Part shown: one piece after another, positions 52,601 through 63,097 of the stretch
Numbering within the stretch: position 1 is the first letter of the stretch
Layout of the letters: each line of letters starts with the position of its first letter
Assembly (NCBI RefSeq): GCF_037975245.1
Contig: NC_092568.1
Coordinates: forward strand, 23,729,501-23,793,500
DNA: 64,000 bases
Direction: 5' to 3'
Source of the DNA: Apostichopus japonicus
Taxonomy: Eukaryota; Echinodermata; Holothuroidea; Aspidochirotida; Stichopodidae
Program-made: the position numbers and the translations under genes
The notes under the pieces: generated by a model
Told to the model about the DNA's origin: nothing
Seen by the model: only the letters and a program-made list of their open reading frames with translations
The model's database searches: none

Positions 52601-55425
52601 CTATAGCTCCATCCTTTAATAAAGAAGCTACTTCAAACCAAAGGAAAAGAAACGTTACAAGAAATTTTGTTTGGCAATGAACACTCTGAATGAAGACTTC
52701 ATCAACAGAATCTTTACCTCTACGTTCCATATCCAGACCTCTGACGAGTCTTCTGGTCCACATGCTATAATGTACCGTCCGTCCGGGGTCCAACAAAGAA
52801 AGGAAACCTGGAAAGTGTGTCTCTCTAAGGTCCGTCTATGTTTCAGCTCACCCGTTTCCTGAAAAGTGATTGAATGTACAATGTCTCTCTTACCAGGGCA
52901 TTGCTACGACACAAAGGCTCACTTTCCTTTCTGGATACGCTCGGCAAGTTAGAAATGATGTCAAATGGAACAAGGAAAATTCCTTCCTCTTGTTTTAACT
53001 TTCTCTGTCTCATGTAAAATAAAATGTAACAGCCACTACATATGACTACTCCTTCATTTTTCAAACCTGACATTTGTTAACACTGACAGCTGAAAGACCC
53101 TACCTTATTTACATCCCACACGATGATAGTTGCATCTTTGGAACCGGTGGCGAGTTTACTGCCGTCGGGAGAGAACTTACAATACCAGACTTCGTCGCAA
53201 TGGTCTGACAAAACCTGTTTAATTTTGGATGGAAATTGATTTCTGGGGAAGAAACGAAACAGATTTCAAAATTAAGGTATTGTTAAACATGATCAGTATA
53301 ACTACCTGAGAAATTAAGCTCTTTGAAAAATATAACCAAAAATATTAATTTCAATGTCTTGAGTGAACAAATTATGTTGCAAATATTATGAATAATGGAA
53401 GTTTTTTTAAGTACCATCTCAAGGCCCCCTCCACCGTTTACTCTCTCTCCCCCCCCCCCCCCCTTCCTCTTTCCTAGTCCTGATCCACAATAATATATCC
53501 CACCCTACAATGAGCTCAAAATGATTGACAGTAACGATAACCATGACATCCTTTCTGTTCATCCGAAAGTGAGAGCCAAAGCAATGACAAAGAAACTATT
53601 GAAATTAATACTCAATAATGTGACAATATCAAATGTAGTACCTTATAGTCTTAATTAAAACACTTAACAATTATCCAGTTGCTATATACAACCATCTGCT
53701 GGGTTTATATCAAGCTCACTGATTGCAAGAAGCACCCATCAGTTAATTTTCAATCTTTTGAAGCTAATTGAGGTATTACAATATACATGATACAGATAGC
53801 TTTACTTGGGATAGGGGTCACAGTGCTAAAATGTTACCCCCATCAGTAGTTTACTGTAGGTAGATGAGGAATATACACAATTAGACTGGAGACAGGTCAC
53901 AGAGGAGTGAAGTAAATACCTAGCTCTCTCGACTTATTTATCATCTGAGTCATTCTAGACAATTCAATGAAAGAGTCAGTAAAAATACTCCAAGAATGGT
54001 ATTATGTGAATTCTAAATTTAGTGTTTTTAGAGTGGAAGGTGGGTGGGGGAAGGGAAGAGGGGAGGGTAAGGATGCTGATAACCTTTAAGAGGTCTAATG
54101 AACTGTAAAAAGTGTGACAGCAATTGCATATGACCTTACACTTAATGTTGCTGCATTTACATTTCATTTAGTCTCATTCTTAGTGAATGACATGTGACAC
54201 TAACATCAAACAACAGTGAAGTTAGTGGGGATTCCAACCTCAAATCCCTCTCAATATTTTTTGTCAACAACCACATACAATTTTCAGTTTGTTCATAGAC
54301 AGTGTTGCTTCAAAACCTTCCATGTACCCTTTCGTTTCAGGGTAAAATCTTTGCATTAGAACTGTGATTGCAAATGTAAAGACCCTTTGAGAGCAATTAA
54401 GAATACTTTGTTAGGAGTAGGAGACTGATTTCTTATTTATTACAAGTACACTCTTTGAAGTAGGACTCACTTATTACAAACGTGGTCATATAGTAACGAA
54501 ACATTCTGAAAGCCATCTTCAGCTGAATAAGTAGGGCTGTTGTGGTAAGGGCAACGTTTCTTCTGTAATTCTACGGCCTGTCCCAGTAGGGTCAGCAATC
54601 TTCTCGGTGGTAACATCACAGAGGGAGGTAGAAAACCTGCAAAGACAAAGCCAATTTTTGTTTTTACACTGAGGAAGAAAACTATCACTTCTGTGAGTTG
54701 ACAGACTAGCCGACAGAAGGGAAACAGGCTCCTCACTGGTCACAAAACAGACAGAAACACCAGCTGACCATCTTGAAAGTAGCCTCTTGATATTCGGTCA
54801 ATAATTTCATGGACCTTACAGATTATTACTCAAAGTAGGACTGCAATTGATCAAACTAAGACACCCACACCCCCCCCCCAACCCTATCTAAGATTTTTCT
54901 CAAAAAGTCTCATGCTAAATGCTATGTGATGTCACCATTTTTAATGCACAAATTACTTGAGATCTGATATTTGTAACTACACGTTTGTCTCCTACCACCT
55001 ATACAATGCCACATCCGTACACAATATCAACTTATCTCCGGATCTATTATATCAATTAGAAATCCTAAAACTCACCCCATTTGGGATATTCAATACTTAA
55101 CTTGCTTACCTCTCTCCTCACCAGTTCACCCTAGACACGGAACAGCGAGAGTGCAGCGGTTGTGAGGAGACAGGTAAAGCCAGGAAACAGAGTAACTTGG
55201 GGATGTATCATCCATAACACCATTGTATCTCATGAGCCTTTTGGCAGTCAATACAGATGATATACACTCATCGCTGAAGAGAGAGATGTTGGAATGAGGC
55301 ACTTAGCCATCACATGTCATTATTTACCTTGTAATAACTCCATGAGTTTGCTTCGAGATTCATTGCCTGTGCCACCCCAGCCTGCTTTACTCCTCAGTTC
55401 GTCTCCGCTGGTGCACATCAAGAAT
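46615..55425 (-). CDS. WDR26: WDR26 (CTLH/GID ubiquitin ligase WD40 subunit), C-terminal nine exons; 5' exons not found
   Basis: WD40 scaffold and substrate adaptor of the CTLH (GID-type) E3 ligase. Exons on the minus strand: 55425-55328, 54636-54471, 53242-53104, 52858-52718, 52020-51901, 50262-50117, 48916-48708, 47769-47608, 46640-46615 (TGA). Together 1207 nt, about 402 residues, with GT/AG borders and agreeing phases. Diagnostic strings: [129 protein letters not shown] and [18 protein letters not shown]. The last coding exon is only 26 nt and gives a short acidic tail ending SENSTEV. The LisH and first CTLH exons should lie upstream (higher coordinates), but I found none between 55426 and 59366, so they are probably beyond the retrotransposon and the right edge. 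Confidence 0.95.
47893..48235. repeat. Three tandem copies of a 112-115-bp unit in a WDR26 intron
   Basis: Units containing 'tttgatcacac-tgacc', 'tactggggtcttctgcaatt', 'acttgcagaggtaatacata' and a T-rich tail start near 47899, 48011 and 48126. They lie between the exons at 47608-47769 and 48708-48916. Divergence between copies is moderate. Confidence 0.85.
49774..49940. repeat. Copy 1 of a 167-bp intronic duplication
   Basis: Starts 'ggttctgataatccagatct' and ends 'ttttaccagatatcta'. It matches 51484-51648 with only a few substitutions and single-base indels. Located in the WDR26 intron between the exons at 48708-48916 and 50117-50262. Confidence 0.9.
51484..51648. repeat. Copy 2 of the 167-bp intronic duplication
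   Basis: Same orientation as 49774-49940 and about 1.7 kb away, in the next WDR26 intron (between 50117-50262 and 51901-52020). The two copies flank one WDR26 exon. A dispersed short element is an alternative to local duplication; I see no terminal inverted repeats or tail. Confidence 0.9.
55104..55180. repeat. Inverted repeat resembling DIRS termini, in a WDR26 intron
   Basis: 'gcttacctctctcctcacc' at 55104-55122 faces 'ggttgtgaggagacaggtaa' at 55158-55177, with about 35 bp between. Both halves are close to the repeat 'gcttacctgtctcctcac' (then 'aacc') found at 59404 and 60068 in the DIRS-like element. It could be a relic of a related element's end-to-end junction. Only the short arms are shared, so the relation is tentative. 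Confidence 0.45.
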
Positions 55426-58400
55426 CTGAAATCGATCGAGAGCAAAATGGGTAGTTATAATTTCTTCAAAGAGAAGGCGGAAAAGGTAACAATGTCGTCG
55501 CATTATTTATAATTCGACTGGTGTGTTGGTACTGTATATAGTACTACACCAAACTGATAATGATAGATGTGCCTGAAAGATGTAACCCATGTATTAGCTA
55601 GCGAAAGGTAAGTGTGACATTGGTATTAACAAATTATCATTTAGGCTTTTCAGACTTTTTCAAAAATATCCAAAAATCCACATTTCGGCAAAAATACTGT
55701 CTTACAGAGTGATAAATAGGCTTTGCGGATTTGGACAAAAAGAGAGTTTTTCTTGTGAAAGTGGTTCAATATCCCAAATGATGGTGAATGTGGAGACATG
55801 TATTAAACAGGGCAAATTTATGAATAATACGTTAACAACATAGATCACAATAATGGGGTAGGGGGGGGGACTGGAGGCTAGGGAAAATGGCAACCAAAAT
55901 GAAGGATACAATTTAGTCGGACAATGTCGCAATAATTAACATCATTACGACCTCATAAGTCTGGAGACTGATGGAGCAGTTAAATTTTTAGTAGACCTAC
56001 ACTTCCAATTTATGATGTCCCTCTAAAAAAGCTCTCTTAAAATCCCCTTCCTCAAAATTCCCACCCTCCCCCCCCCCCTCCTCCCGCATGCTCATGTAAT
56101 TTAAACCCCGCTTCACAGTTTACAGTACTAGATGAAATATTTCTGTTTCAACCACCTTTTTGCCATTACGACATTTTTTCAGGGCTGCAACGGAAACTCT
56201 CTTCAAACCTTTTCTTTGTCATCCATCAATTGAAATGCTACCTGAACACATCTGCACACACTGTTCAGTTTGTCTACTTGTCTATATATCTTTCACAATA
56301 TAACATGCTGCATATACTTCTTTTTCCCCCTTAAAACATCCAAAAACACTATCGCCCGATTGAGGGGCACATGACAATGGAAATTTCTCATTCTCCCTAC
56401 ATCTTCTCGAACAGAAATGACCTCAAGAGCTCTCTCTCTCTCTGCTATTGAAGACGTGGTAATTGTAAATTACCAAGTCAAGACGCCTGTGTAAACATTT
56501 ATATTCACAGAGAGATTCTGAACATGTCAGCAGCTCGCTATATTAACTTTGAGGCATAAAGTATCCTTCTCGTTACATACATCATGCCATGATAATTCTC
56601 AGAGCATCCATGTCTGACGAACAGCAGTGGAATCCATTATGTGAACTGCATTGTCAGTGAGTGAAAGGAAATCAAATAGTCTTGTTCAAATGAGTGAAGA
56701 AATAGAAAGCAAGTGCCCATAGATGTGTTCAGTCATGTCCATGTAAACATATTCCTGGGGGTGTTACCGTGTTAGTACTGACAAGTAATTATAAAAAATT
56801 AGAATCATTTTGAAGCAAGAAGTGTAGCAGGTTTTGAAGGGAGTAGTTTTAACATTTCCATGTTATGAAAGTTGACACTTTTGTATAATTAGCGAAAATG
56901 ACTACATTAATTTATGAACAACAGTGAAAGTTCTCAACTGTCTAATCTTCCAACCACCCATCAACCTTCCACCCCCTTCCTCTCCCCTTCCCCCTCCCTA
57001 CCTATTTAGAGAGTATCAGTGATAGAGGACCATTGAGGCTATCTCCCCTTGAATTGGACAACAGAATAATTGATAATGTTGTAACTTTGAAAAAGTTTAA
57101 CCGACATCATATGAACATGTAAGTAAAAAGACGAGGTTCAAATATCCAGATATTAATAATGTGACAAACAAACTTTAATGTTCCATATATTACAGCACTC
57201 AGGGTTTGACTGGTAACTTTGCTCCATTTTGTTACTACATTTTACAAAATAGGAATCATCCCATTAGCGCATTAATCTTAGTCCTAAGAAAATTGAGAGG
57301 AAAGGTTTCTTTATTCATATCTTATATTTTGTTTCTCCCTCCCTCTGCAGCTATTCCATCGCCTCTCCCTTTATTTCCCTGGAAGCAAATCCCCAACTGC
57401 TACTAGTTACCCAGTCTTCCTCCACCCCTCAAAGCATCTTTTACTCCTTCACCTCTCAGTCCACCCCTTCTCATACTCCTTTCACGCCTCATAAATATGA
57501 GCAATTATTGCAACATATCCAGAACACGACACTACCATCTTTTCATTCCTGGGTAAAGAGTTTCCCCCAAAAAAGTTTGATGATGTACATTCATAGAGGA
57601 TGCAATCTGCTTGAAAAAATCTCTCAGTAACCTATTCCTATTTTTAAACTCATAAGGACACAGACAGACAGCCATTTTGTTTATTTACAGAATCTCTTTT
57701 GAAAGCAAAGTTGACAGAATCAAGGTTTTCTTTATCACTTACAATGGATCAAGGAAATGCTCTGACAACACAAATTATTGATCCCTCTTTTGATTCTCTC
57801 TGAATGTGCGTTCATCATCATCATCAGGGTTTGTACAAAGCCGACCTGTATCTCACAGTTCTAACAGGGAGCAATATCCTACATGTAAGCTCATATATGG
57901 TTTAAAAAAATGAAGATCAATATTTTATGAAGACTAGCAATTTTTTACCATAAGAACAAGGTCAATTATATTACCAGACATTTTACTGAATACCAGATAT
58001 TTTTACAGTAATATAAAGAGCACTTGGGCAAGTGAAATGGATAAAGATTGGAAGTAGCATGGCCAATGGTGATTGATCTAGAAATGGAAATCTAGACAGG
58101 ATAGTAGCTGTTCAAGATGAAGTGGTGCAAGACAACTTTAAAGCAAAAACGGAACATTCTTTGGGAAAGAGGAAGAATTACCACCTTTGTAGACAGCATT
58201 TTTTAGGTGGTTTTGGCACCGACAAGCCGCAATTGATGCTGATCTACCTTCACCCTCCCATATTTCTAGTCCAACTTATATAAATGGAAAATGGGAAACT
58301 ATATGAGCATTTTCACCCATATTACTGCAATTTTTTTTGGGGGGGGCGGGGGGGTCATTGTCCATTTCTCCATAATAAAAACCTAGTATAAAGTAGATAC

Positions 58401-59366
58401 AGATTTGAATGGGGGCCATTTCTCCTTCTATATACACCTAGTATAAAGTAGATCTTTACAGATTATAATGGGGCCCCTACCTCCCAATATGAAGATGATC
58501 CAACTGTAGGAAGTTTCCAAAAGTTTCCACACATTTGGTAACATTGCAAAAGTCTTCTTCTAAAGATGTGCTCTTCGTGTGATTTTACAAACGTTAGGAC
58601 ACGTCGACCATCTCTGCTCAAAACCAGCATGAAGTTACTGTCCACTTTCTCCCATTACTGATCTTTTCCAGTCACCAATATTCTTGCTGACAAACAAACA
58701 ATACAATTGCACTTCATATCCATTGCTTTGGAAGGAACCAAACTATTATTCCTGTATCACTGTATCAGGTAGCAAGGTCACAGGCCAAATACTCAAGGAG
58801 GCATTGGGTAATTACCATTAGAGAGATGAGATCATTGAGTGCTGTAAGAAAGAGGTCTTTTGCAGCACTGGTGACCTTAACCTCACCAACCTACAGGCAA
58901 TTAAACTTCACCATTCAACTTGAGAGGATCATGTGTTACTCCTCCCATCATGGTGGATGTGAATAACCACTGGAATAGGCAGGCTACTATGTCACCAGTC
59001 TTTTATTGTATGGGTAGGTGTTTCCCACCCAATGTCTGTCAGTATGAAGCTTGCACAATGTTACACCCAGGGAATAAATGGCTGAAAAAAATTCTTACTC
59101 TATTCACACAGCAACCACGTTTTACATTATAAGATAGTATCGGTACACTGCAGTTTGTATATATCTGACAAATGCATAATTACGTTTTTGGACAGGTGGA
59201 CAAAAGAAACAACAATACACAATAGAAAATGCACAATACACAGGTTTGTATATAAACTGACTTCACGGAAATAATTGAGTGTTCAAAATTTGTGTAGCAG
59301 TTTTGGATGATCTGAACTCTTTTGTCTGATATATAATGCTATGGTTCTTATGTACAAAAGATCTTA
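55426..59366. other. Probable WDR26 intron, no exon recognised
   Basis: AT-rich sequence with poly-C near 56071, pyrimidine-rich stretches near 56970 and 57420 and poly-G near 58331. I looked on the minus strand for the missing WDR26 LisH/CTLH exons and saw none. A minus-strand open frame at 58463-58645 has fair codon composition but no family resemblance. Confidence 0.45.
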
Positions 59367-59433
59367 TCCAAAACTTACTGGTTTGGATATTTACGAGTGA
59401 CGAGCTTACCTGTCTCCTCACAACCTTAGCACC
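59367..59433. repeat. Terminal repeat at the left end of the DIRS-like element
   Basis: 59367-59421 is the near-perfect inverse of 60000-60049 (both contain 'cttactggtttggatattta' in one orientation or the other). 59404-59433 is also repeated directly at 60068-60097, 30 of 30 bases. This double relation, inverse and direct, fits the outer end of a DIRS terminal repeat mirrored in the internal complementary region. Confidence 0.85.
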
Positions 59434-59998
59434 TCATTCTACCGTGCCTATAAAGTCCTGGTAAATAAATAACACTGTGCGCCCTCTATGACCGGACCCC
59501 CCTTCCGGTCCCTCCTCCTTTCTCATGAGACCATTCCTAAAGAGTGGCCTCACGGACACGGGAGTGGGGGTGGCAAGGTCTGGCCACCCCCAACGACCCC
59601 CGTCGAGTTAACTTCCCAAAGTGAACCCCTAACAAAAAATTCACTGACGCCTTCTTAGCAGGGGGGAGTGTAACCCTCCCCGGCGCAGCGGGAAGAGTGG
59701 ACACTCTCCTGAACCCTGCAGGCGGAACTACCCCTTACACTAACAAGGAGCCTAAAGATTTACGGTCCGCCACTTGTTACCCTTAGATCAACTTAGGTGA
59801 GAACGTAAGTGGAAGACTATGTACGCAAACGCATACGGAAACACATAGGTACACTCACCGATAGACATAGTCGATGGCTCTCTGGTGGATGGTGGTTCTG
59901 TCTATCTGGTGTGAAGCTCGGAGTCATGAGTCAAGTCGAGCGACCGCTCCTCCGTCCGGCTGTGTCCCACCACCCTCTCGGGGGAGGGAGGCGGGAAT
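59434..59998. other. Non-coding 3' region of the DIRS-like element
   Basis: GC-rich DNA between the terminal repeat and the ICR, with short self-complementary patches (for example 'gaccggacccccc' then 'ttccggtcc' near 59491-59509, and 'ggggtggcaaggt' with 'ctggccaccccc' near 59566-59590). No protein-coding potential is recognised. Such hairpins may matter for the replication intermediate, but this is a guess. Confidence 0.5.
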
Positions 59999-60097
59999 GG
60001 AGACAGGTAAGCTCGTCACTCGTAAATATCCAAACCAGTAAGTTTTGGAATATTTACTTCGCTCCTCGCTTACCTGTCTCCTCACAACCTTAGCACC
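59999..60097. repeat. Internal complementary region (ICR) of the DIRS-like element
   Basis: A near-palindrome centred about 60050. Its left half, 'gagacaggtaagctcgtcac...', is complementary to the left terminus at 59367-59421. Its right half, ending 'gcttacctgtctcctcacaa', matches the other terminus type. In DIRS-1 such a region is complementary to the two joined ends and is thought to template completion of a circular copy. The end of the recombinase frame (stop at 60090) lies inside it. Confidence 0.8.
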
Positions 60098-61200
60098 GAG
60101 TGGCACTGCCCGATGGTGGGAGGCCCGAGGGGTGGGACCTGTTACCCACCGGACCTCGCATCACCGCGCTACCAAATGCCGCTTCGGCGTGTAAAGTGTC
60201 GGTCAAGTAGCAGGCGACGAACGTAGTTGGAGTTTTCCACGCTGCTGCTTTGAGTATGTCCTCTACCGGGATGCCGGCGAATAGGGCTGTAGAGGCCGCG
60301 ACCCCTCTGACGTCGTGAGCCCTTGGTCGGGAGGTCCCCGATGTGAACGGGCGTATGATCTCTACTAGCCACCTGGATAGAGTGTCTTTGGAGGCCGCTG
60401 CGTAGGGTGGTCGTGGTATGATGAAGAGAGAAGTTGATTGTCTTAACTTCTCTGTCTTGTTCAGGTACCACTTCAGTGCCCTGACTGGACACCATCGTTT
60501 GTCCTCGGCTACTGATGACATGGTCTTAATTTCCGGGATGAAAATGTCTCCTGGCAAGAAGGTCAAGGTCTAGTTCTTTGCAATAAATGACGGGTCTGGA
60601 ACCATCCTCACCCCGTGGCCCTCAAATCTGATGTGATTCTGCTTGGTGGATAGGGCGTGGAGGCAACTCCTCCTTCTTGCTGACGCAACTGCGACGAGGA
60701 AGAGTGTCTTTTTTGTGAGGGCAGCCAGGGAGGCGTTAGCCATTGGTTCGTATGGTGGTCCTGCCAGGGCATGTAACACTGCTGAGAGTCCCCAGGAGGG
60801 GGCCAGCCGTCTGATCTGTGGGCGACGATTCGCCATGCCTTTGATGAGTTGTGCAATGTACGGGTTATTGCTCAGTGTGGAGCCATCTGGGAAGCCCTGG
60901 TGGATGGCAGCGATGGCCGACCTGTAATTCCTGATAGTGGAGACTTGTTTCCCTTCTCCGAAGAGTGAGAGGAGGAACTCGGCTATCTGTGTCACAGAGG
61001 CAGCAGGCAGCAGTATCTGTCTCGGTCGGCACCATTGGTCGAACTTCCGCAGACGGGAATCGTAAGTCGCTGCGGTCGTTCCCCTTCTAGCGTCGGCTGC
61101 CATCGCGGCAGCTGCTTCTGAAAAGCCTCTCTGTCGTAGGGAAGACCGGACAGCCTCCAGGCAACTAATTGTAACCCCTTGATGTCTGGGTGGGAGAGAG
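60090..61200 (-). pseudogene. DIRS tyrosine recombinase with an in-frame stop codon
   Basis: Site-specific recombinase expected to insert the circular DNA copy. The N-terminal SAM-like core-binding part contains VRSSLRQRGFSEAAAAM, TYDSRLRKFDQWC and IRNYRSAIAAIH. The catalytic part contains the first arginine in ASARRRSCLHAL, the HxxR box in RAHDVRGVAASTA, the H/W position as tryptophan in AAAWKTPTTF and the tyrosine in ACYLTD. A TAG at 60570-60572 separates ...PSFIAKN from TLTFLPGDIFIPEI in the same frame, so both catalytic halves are in phase but interrupted. The frame ends with TAA at 60090. The true start is unclear because the frame is open far upstream through the RT gene; an ATG at 61103 lies inside the core-binding domain. 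The break suggests an inactive copy, unless the stop is read through or is a sequencing error. Confidence 0.85.
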
Positions 61201-63097
61201 TTCCCTGTCTCTGGGACAGTAGGTGGGGCTTGTCCGGTAGACTCACTGGGACGTCCATGAGGAGTTGGGGGATCTCGGCGAACCAGGGTCTGCGAGGCCA
61301 GAACGGGGCTATTAGTGTGAACCTGCCCTTGGAGTTCCGAATTTTCCTGAGGACTTGTCCGATCATACATAGCGGCGGGAAGATGTACGCATCCATGTGG
61401 TCCCAGGAGAGGGACATTGCGTCCGTGTGGTAGGCCAGGGGGTGGAATCGTCTGGAACAGAAGGTCTGGAGTTTGTTGTTCTTGTGTGTTGCGAACAGGT
61501 CTATCGTGGGCCTGCCGAAGATCGAAAAGATTCTGTCGCAAGTCTCCTGTTCCAGAGACCATTCGTTGGGGTCTATATGCCCCCTGGATAGGGCGTCCGC
61601 CATCACGTTGAGCTTGCCTGCGATGTGGGAAGCCCTTAGGATCGTGCCGGAGTCCTCGGCCGCTGTTATCACCTCCCACGCGAGTCGGCACAGTCTCTCT
61701 GAGCGGGTGCCCCCCTGCCGATTGATGTAGGCCACCACTGTCGTGTTGTCGGTGAAGATTGTGGTTATCGTTCCCTGTACGTGGTCGTTGAAAGCTTCCA
61801 GGGCTCTTTTGACCGCCATCATCTCCAGGATGTTGATGTGGAGAGATGTTTCTGTTTGGGACCACGTCCCCCATGCTGTGCGATTGCTCCAGTGAGCTCC
61901 CCATCCGGACAGTGACGCGTCCGTCGTTATCGATGTCATTGGTAGCTGTATCGCAAAGGGTACCCCTGAACTCCAGTTGTTTGGGTCGAGCCACCATCGA
62001 AAGTGTTGTGTGACCTCCTCTGACCTGTAGATGAGCGTTGTTTTGTCTGGGTCTGTAGGGTCTGCGGACCTCAGCAGGTGCAGTTGCAGAGGTCGCATGT
62101 GTAGCCTGCACAGTCTCACTATATCGACGAGGCTGGCCATGAGTCCCAGGGCCCGGAGCCATGTCCCCGTTGGTGACCCCCGGTGTGCCAAGATCTGTTG
62201 TGTGGTCGCCTTGACTGCCGCGACTCTTTCTTCTGAGGGTCGGGCTACCCCGGTGGTGAAGTCCAGTATGGCCCCGAGGAACTGGATCGTCTGGGAGGGT
62301 GATAGCCGTGATTTCTTCTGGTTCACGATCCAGCCCAGTTCTTGAAGGGTCTGGAGCGTTTTGTGGACGTTGTTGGTTGCTTCCGATAGACTGTTCCCTA
62401 CTACCAACCAGTCGTCTAGATATACGTAGAGGGTGACCCCTCTTTTTCTGAGGTAGGCGACTACTGCTCCCGCGACTCTCGTGAAGGTTCTGGGAGCCGT
62501 GGCTAGGCCGAATGGGAGCGCCCGGAACTGGTAGTCTTGTTCTGCGTACCGGAACGCTAGGAATCGTCGGTGTTCTTTGTGTATCAAGATGTGCAGGTAG
62601 GCGTCCCGTAAGTCTACGGTCGCCGCCCACATGCCCTTTCTGAGTAGGGGTAATATTAAGTTTAAGGTCTCCATACGGAAGTGTTTTGGTCTGATGTGTT
62701 TTGTGTTCAGGGGTTTTAGGTTTAGAATGGGACGCCAGGTGCCGTCCCGTTTTTTGGTCAGAAAAAAGGAGGACCGGAAGAGTGGTCCCGTCTCTTCCGG
62801 AACTCTTGTAATTGCCTGCTTGGCCAGCAGGGCCAGAATTTCCCCTTCTAGGGCTAAGCGTTTGACGGGGTCCGTGGGTGTGAGTGTCTGCCTTCCTCCG
62901 CCCCCGAAAGGTGGGCTGGAGGAGAATTCTATTTTGTACCCGTGTTTGACTGTGTCCAACACCCACTTGTCCCCGCCAATAAATTCCCATTGCTGGGAGA
63001 AGTTTGTTAGTCTCCCCCCCACCGGCGGAATGGCCGCGGTGAGGTGGGCACCCCTAGGGCTGGGCGGCGAACGCTGGTCGATTGGAGGAGCGGTCAC
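60992..63097 (-). CDS. DIRS reverse transcriptase / RNase H polyprotein
   Basis: A 701-residue open frame. The reverse transcriptase region has the fingers motif FFLTKKRDGTWRPILNLKPL, motif A TVDLRDAYLHI, motif B ALPFGLATAPRTFTR and the catalytic motif C YVYLDDWLVV. It is followed by a DIRS-type RNase H with acidic positions in TTDASLSGWGAHW, LHINILEMMAVKRAL, IFTDNTTVVAYINRQGG and KLNVMADALSR. No integrase or aspartic protease is visible. The frame begins inside the gag-like frame (44-bp overlap, 63054-63097) and its 3' end overlaps the recombinase frame. All RT and RNase H key residues look intact, unlike the recombinase. Confidence 0.93.
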   Translation of the reverse strand: MTAPPIDQRSPPSPRGAHLTAAIPPVGGRLTNFSQQWEFIGGDKWVLDTVKHGYKIEFSSSPPFGGGGRQTLTPTDPVKRLALEGEILALLAKQAITRVPEETGPLFRSSFFLTKKRDGTWRPILNLKPLNTKHIRPKHFRMETLNLILPLLRKGMWAATVDLRDAYLHILIHKEHRRFLAFRYAEQDYQFRALPFGLATAPRTFTRVAGAVVAYLRKRGVTLYVYLDDWLVVGNSLSEATNNVHKTLQTLQELGWIVNQKKSRLSPSQTIQFLGAILDFTTGVARPSEERVAAVKATTQQILAHRGSPTGTWLRALGLMASLVDIVRLCRLHMRPLQLHLLRSADPTDPDKTTLIYRSEEVTQHFRWWLDPNNWSSGVPFAIQLPMTSITTDASLSGWGAHWSNRTAWGTWSQTETSLHINILEMMAVKRALEAFNDHVQGTITTIFTDNTTVVAYINRQGGTRSERLCRLAWEVITAAEDSGTILRASHIAGKLNVMADALSRGHIDPNEWSLEQETCDRIFSIFGRPTIDLFATHKNNKLQTFCSRRFHPLAYHTDAMSLSWDHMDAYIFPPLCMIGQVLRKIRNSKGRFTLIAPFWPRRPWFAEIPQLLMDVPVSLPDKPHLLSQRQGTLSHPDIKGLQLVAWRLSGLPYDREAFQKQLPRWQPTLEGERPQRLTIPVCGSSTNGADRDRYCCLLPL

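Noticed and set aside
58463-58645. Possible missing WDR26 exon or other gene on the minus strand
   Set aside because: The frame shows no match to the LisH/CTLH region of WDR26 or to another family I know, and no convincing pair of splice sites.
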